From assembly GCA_963920765.1 (NCBI GenBank), contig OY987247.1, positions 11,690,471-11,754,470 of the forward strand: a stretch of DNA of 64,000 nt. Direction: 5' to 3'. The notes under the pieces are model-generated. The model saw only the letters and a list, made by a program, of their open reading frames with translations. It did not search any database and was not told the DNA's origin. The stretch comes from Ulota crispa (Eukaryota; Streptophyta; Bryopsida; Orthotrichales; Orthotrichaceae). The position numbers and the translations under genes were made by a program. Shown piece by piece: positions 60,005 to 64,000 of this stretch (positions within the stretch are counted from its first letter, which is position 1; every line of letters begins with the position of its first letter).

Positions 60005-60939
60005 TTAACCCCTAAAGGCTTAGCTATCCCCCCATAGGACAAATGGATTTTGGGCATGTACCTATAGTTAATCTAGTTTTTGTGATTTTTTTAAACTTTT
60101 ATTGAAGGTGTGAAATTCCAAAACCTACGTGGGCATCTAATTTTTTTGCCATTCTAAAATTTGACGAAGAAGTTATGCAAGGATTTCTGCTGCCCAAGGA
60201 GGGAGAGCAATCCGGGTAGCCCAAAAACTTCTTAAAAAATTGTATTTTCTAAAAATAGAAATCTTAAATTAGTTCTTTAGGTTTTTTCATATGTGGGAAG
60301 CTTTGAATCATTCAACTTCAATCAATGAGATGAAAGTTATGAGATGTTTTAGTTTGTTTGGAGTTATGGATTCTCTACTCTAAAATAAACTTTGAAGTCC
60401 TTTATTTTCCACAATTTTTAATATTTTGGAAAAAAAAACCAAACCTAAGGAAGTAGATTGTTTATTACAACATTATAACCATTGGGATTTGCATTTTTCC
60501 TTTCAATAATTAAATTCTTAACAATTTAGTGATTTGACTCATTCTCTACTTCTTTTTACTTACTATTTTTCCACATGTGTTGTGTAGTTCTAATTGATTT
60601 GAAAATTCTCCCACACATACCTAACTTGGTTTTCTACATGGAAAAAGAAAACCTCAACTTTGTATAGAGTAATTTTTTTCATGTAAGAGTGGTCAAAGGC
60701 TTCTAAAATTTACTAGCAACAAGGAAAAAAACTTTTTCCCTTCACCTCAGATGTAAATATCTCCCTCCTCTCCATTTAGAATGACTTGGTTTTTTCCCAC
60801 AAGTGCCTCTTCTAGTCTAAGGCAAGATCCTACGGTTGGATTTGCAAAACAAACTTTAATTCCTACTTTCCTACTCATTCCCCCCAAAGTGGTAGTTAAC
60901 TATGACTTTCACTAGAAAAAGGGGCTTGGGCCTTTAGGC
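60005..60939. mobile_element. TTAA-type element, 950-bp subfamily copy
   Basis: Starts TTAACCCCTAAAGGCTTAGC. The interior matches 54950-55899 and 61872-62818 (GGATTTTGGGCATGTACCTA; ATGAAAGTTATGAGA). The right terminus is eroded at GGGCCTTTAGG, where it runs directly into the next element. Confidence 0.75.
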
Positions 60940-61831
60940 TATGAAGGACCAAGCTGTATTTTTTGACTACATAGCAATTTTGGGCAAGTATATGTGATTG
61001 GAGATTCCCATATTTTAGGCTGAAATTCCAACATAAAGTGGGGCAAAGAATATATTTCATATGCACAAAATCTCATGACATTTGGATTATGAGTAAAAAT
61101 TTATGGCCTATTATGTTGTTTTTCCTTAGGCGAGCAGTCCGAGCATATTAGAAAAAATCACTTTTTTAGAAACAAAAATTTGAAATTGGCTTAGGGGATT
61201 CTTGTTAAGGAAAGTTTCAAATCATTCCATTTTTATCAATGAGATGAAATTTATGAAGAGTTTTTGTTTGCGTGTAGTTATGGATTCTCTATTTTAAAGT
61301 AAACTTTAAAGTCATTTATTTTACTCACTTTTCAATATCCTTGAGAAAAAAACCAAAGGATGTAGATTGTTTATTACAACATTACAACTATTGGGATTGG
61401 CATTTTTCATTTCCATAATGAAATTCTTAACAATTTTGTTTTTTGAATCATTCTCTACTTTTTATTACCTACTGTTTTTTTTCCATATGTTTTACAATTC
61501 CAAACAATTTGAAGGTTTTTTGACATGTACCCTACTTAGGTGGAATAAAGAATCTAAAGAAGCACCACTCACACGGCTTTTTTGCCTTAGGAATTTCACC
61601 CTCAAAAGGACGGCATCTACCTAGTTTTGCATAGGACCCAAAAAATGTTTATGAATATTCAAACCGTTCTATTTTCCAATCCACGCTATGGAAAATCTTG
61701 AAAATTTTCTCACATCTTCCAAGACTAATTTACTACAAGATCCTAAGATTACATATGCATAAAAATGTTTGTTATTTTTAGATTTGGTCCATGCACCAAA
61801 AATGGCAGTTTTGGATAGTTTTGGGGGTTAA
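60940..61831. mobile_element. TTAA-type element, divergent subfamily
   Basis: Left end eroded (ATGAAGGACCAAGCTGTA); right end GATAGTTTTGGGGGTTAA to 61831. It shares the middle region (GAGATGAAATTTATGAAGAG; TTTATTACAACATTACAACT) with the preceding copy but has different flanks. Confidence 0.6.
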
Positions 61832-61871
61832 ATGTAATATTAGGAATTGACGCTATCAAACATGGGGCATT

Positions 61872-62818
61872 TTAACCCCTAAAGGCTCATTGTCCCCTTG
61901 TGGGACAAATGGGATTTTGGGCAGGTACCTATGGCTAAACTACTTTGCATGATTTTTTGAAACTTTTACGGAAAATGGGGAATTATAAGATCTGCATGGG
62001 AATCTAATTTTTCCTTCATTTTGACAACTATTGAAGAAGTTATGCATGAATAATTGAAAAACAAGGGAGAATCGGGCAGCAAAAAAAAATTGCAACTTTT
62101 TTAATTAAGATTTTGAAATAGGTTCTTTAAATTTTTATGTATTTGGGAAGCTTTGAATCATTCAATTTTGATAGATGAGATGAAAGTTATGAGAAGTTTT
62201 AGTTTGCGGGTAGGTGTGGGACTCCCAAACCTCCATTCCTTTTCCCCCTTGTAAAACTTGTTGCTTTACATTTTTGAGCTCTTTGTGTATTTTCTTTTTG
62301 ACTTTTTTTTTGCAAATTGTAGTAGACTAAGATTCCTTGGTTTTCACCATTTGGATCAAAGTAATTTGGGTTTTTGAATTTTACATAAATCCTCCAATTT
62401 TGCCTAGTGTATATGCAAATTTCATGACCTTACGGCATTGCAAGATTTTACAAAGTATGATCCACACCTCTGTTTCATTTGAAAATTCTCCCACATTTAC
62501 CTAACTTGGTCTTCTACATGGGAAAAATAAACATCAACTTTGCGTAGAGCAATTTTTTTGATATAGGAACCATTAAAGGCATCTGAAATTTTTGGGCAGC
62601 AAGGAAAAAAACTTTTGTTTTCATTTCAAATGTCAATATCACACTCCTCTACTTCTAGAATGAGCTGATTTTTTTCCCACAAGTACTGCCCATAGTCTAG
62701 GCCAAGATTTTTTGGTTGGATTTCCAAAAACAAAAACATTACATTTCTCCTCACTCCCCCAAAAGTGGCAGTTTTGAGTGATTTTCACAAAAAAAGGGTT
62801 TGGGCCTTCAACGGTTAA
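61872..62818. mobile_element. TTAA-type element, 950-bp subfamily, best-preserved copy
   Basis: TTAA at 61872-61875 and 62815-62818; ends CCCCTAAAGGCTCATTG and TGGGCCTTCAACGG. 947 bp, the reference for the subfamily in this window. No transposase frame. Confidence 0.8.
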
Positions 62819-62902
62819 ACCAACATTTTTAGCACACATGGTCATAGGATCATCCTCCAAAATGAATATACAATGAGGGAGTACATTTGGAGAGAATGTA
62901 TA

Positions 62903-63520
62903 CAGTAGTGCCTCTTTAAGATGAACCTTCATAAGAAAAAACACTTAGCTAAGATGAAGGAGATGACTGTCCCTTGCAGTGTTTTATTTTTGGGCAATTT
63001 AAGTCCCAATTGCCTCAAAAAAAAAGGTGAGCTTCAAGTCTATAGAGAAAAAAGGGGTATTTTTTTTTTCCAAAAATGCCAGATTGCAATAATGAAAATT
63101 GCATTGTAGTCTAGGCTTCCATAAAATTCTTGTCAAATTGAAAATTGATGCCATCACTTTAAAATGATTTGAGGTTTTGTCTAATCCAATTTTGATGTAA
63201 TAACGAAGTAATGCCAATGTTATTTGGATATTTTCAAAGAAATGTCAATGAATAGTTTTGCCTACAAAAAAAATCCCATGATGCTGCAAAAACCCATGCA
63301 TAAGGGCCACCTTCAACTCCAACCAAAAATAGGATGGAGCCTGCAAGCTACAAACCATTATCAAAGAATGCCACACAAGCATTGGTCGGAAAACCAAAAA
63401 AAAAACCTTAGTCCCTGGTGGTTGGGGAGCTACAAAAGATGTGTTTGATTACAATGAATGCTTTCCTTACACAAAATGAATATGTTGTCTGGATACCTTC
63501 ATCTTATTGAGGCACCACTG
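62903..63520. mobile_element. Tc1/mariner- or pogo-like TIR element
   Basis: Termini CAGTAGTGCCTCTTTAAGAT and ATCTTATTGAGGCACCACTG, with TA on each side (62901-62902 and 63521-63522). 618 bp, no convincing transposase frame, so non-autonomous. Confidence 0.75.
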
Positions 63521-63584
63521 TATATACTTTTTGCTTCTCAAAATCATTTTTATACTAAATCAATACTTTTGCAAACGAATAGAT

Positions 63585-63757
63585 AAGGTAGGAGGCTCTA
63601 ATTCGGACCATGCTCTAATTTGGATTAGCTATAGGAAGGGTTGACATTTTAAATCAAATATCTAATACTGTCATTGATGAGTAAGGTGAGTTTAGCAAAT
63701 TCTTCCTAGAGCTAACCTGAATTAGAACATGGTCTAAATTAGAGTCTCCTACCTAAT
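63585..63757. mobile_element. Short fold-back MITE
   Basis: Inverted arms AGGTAGGAGGCTCTAATTCG and AATTAGAGTCTCCTACCT, extending inward through GACCATGCTCTAATT. About 170 bp. Confidence 0.68.
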
Positions 63758-64000
63758 GAAACAAATTGCAATGGTTTGAATCTTGAAAAGCTATAAAATT
63801 GCAGTAAAAACTGAGGTGTACAAAACTCTAAAAATAGGGGGCAAGTTTCACACTTTCGCACATAGAAAAGTACACCCATAGAACGGCCAAGGGTTGGCTT
63901 GTTCCTAATCAATTGTCAGTACTTCAACTTTTCGGCCAGTCTTGCATGGGACTGTGGTGACAAACCGACAACACTCAACAGTGGTCAGTTACCACCAACC
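63758..64000. other. Window end, nothing recognised
   Basis: No gene or repeat relationship seen. Confidence 0.4.

Overview
The window reads as nuclear DNA of a non-seed land plant. Three observations point there: genes built from many short exons with GT-AG introns, plant-specific families (a WRKY transcription factor, an LRR receptor kinase, a plastid-targeted protein), and a single-exon microbial-type terpene synthase, a family known from mosses, liverworts, hornworts, ferns and lycophytes but not from seed plants. A bryophyte fits best (about five to six genes in 64 kb, AT-rich spacers, almost no long retroelements), but the species cannot be fixed from the sequence. No bacterial, organellar or viral region is seen.

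Layout, left to right. 1-406: the 3' end of a protein-kinase gene. 407-5198: spacer with MITEs. 5199-16751: a 17-exon LRR receptor-like kinase, reconstructed here exon by exon (about 850 residues), with 11 of its 16 introns carrying small non-autonomous DNA transposons. 16752-20860: repeats, including a fold-back element with mirrored 21-bp minisatellites and a small duplicated segment showing filled and empty transposon sites. 20865-21985: terpene synthase with an apparent one-base frameshift just before its conserved C-terminal RY motif. 24637-27183: seven-exon gene for a predicted plastid protein. 27184-43500: long AT-rich, gene-poor stretch. 44538-46603: three-exon group IIc WRKY gene with W-box motifs upstream. 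47379-49816: fragments of a possible minus-strand gene that contains a very young 1.07-kb fold-back transposon. 50000-64000: no confident gene, but a dense cluster of DNA transposons.

The most striking feature is the short DNA-transposon load. I can define: a family with TTAA at both ends followed by CCCCTAAAGG-like termini (about 15 copies, 230-1,700 bp; piggyBac-like by target site); a hAT-type MITE with 8-bp target duplications, six copies all inside the receptor-kinase gene; a roughly 260-bp family with CACCATATT termini; Mutator-like fold-back MITEs with 9-bp duplications; and several single TIR elements with TA or TTA target sites. Nested and empty-site comparisons within the window support the TTAA target-site assignment without outside data.

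The genes do not form a pathway or cluster. The receptor kinase (surface signalling), WRKY factor (stress-responsive transcription) and terpene synthase (specialised metabolism) could all serve defence, but nothing in the sequence links them.
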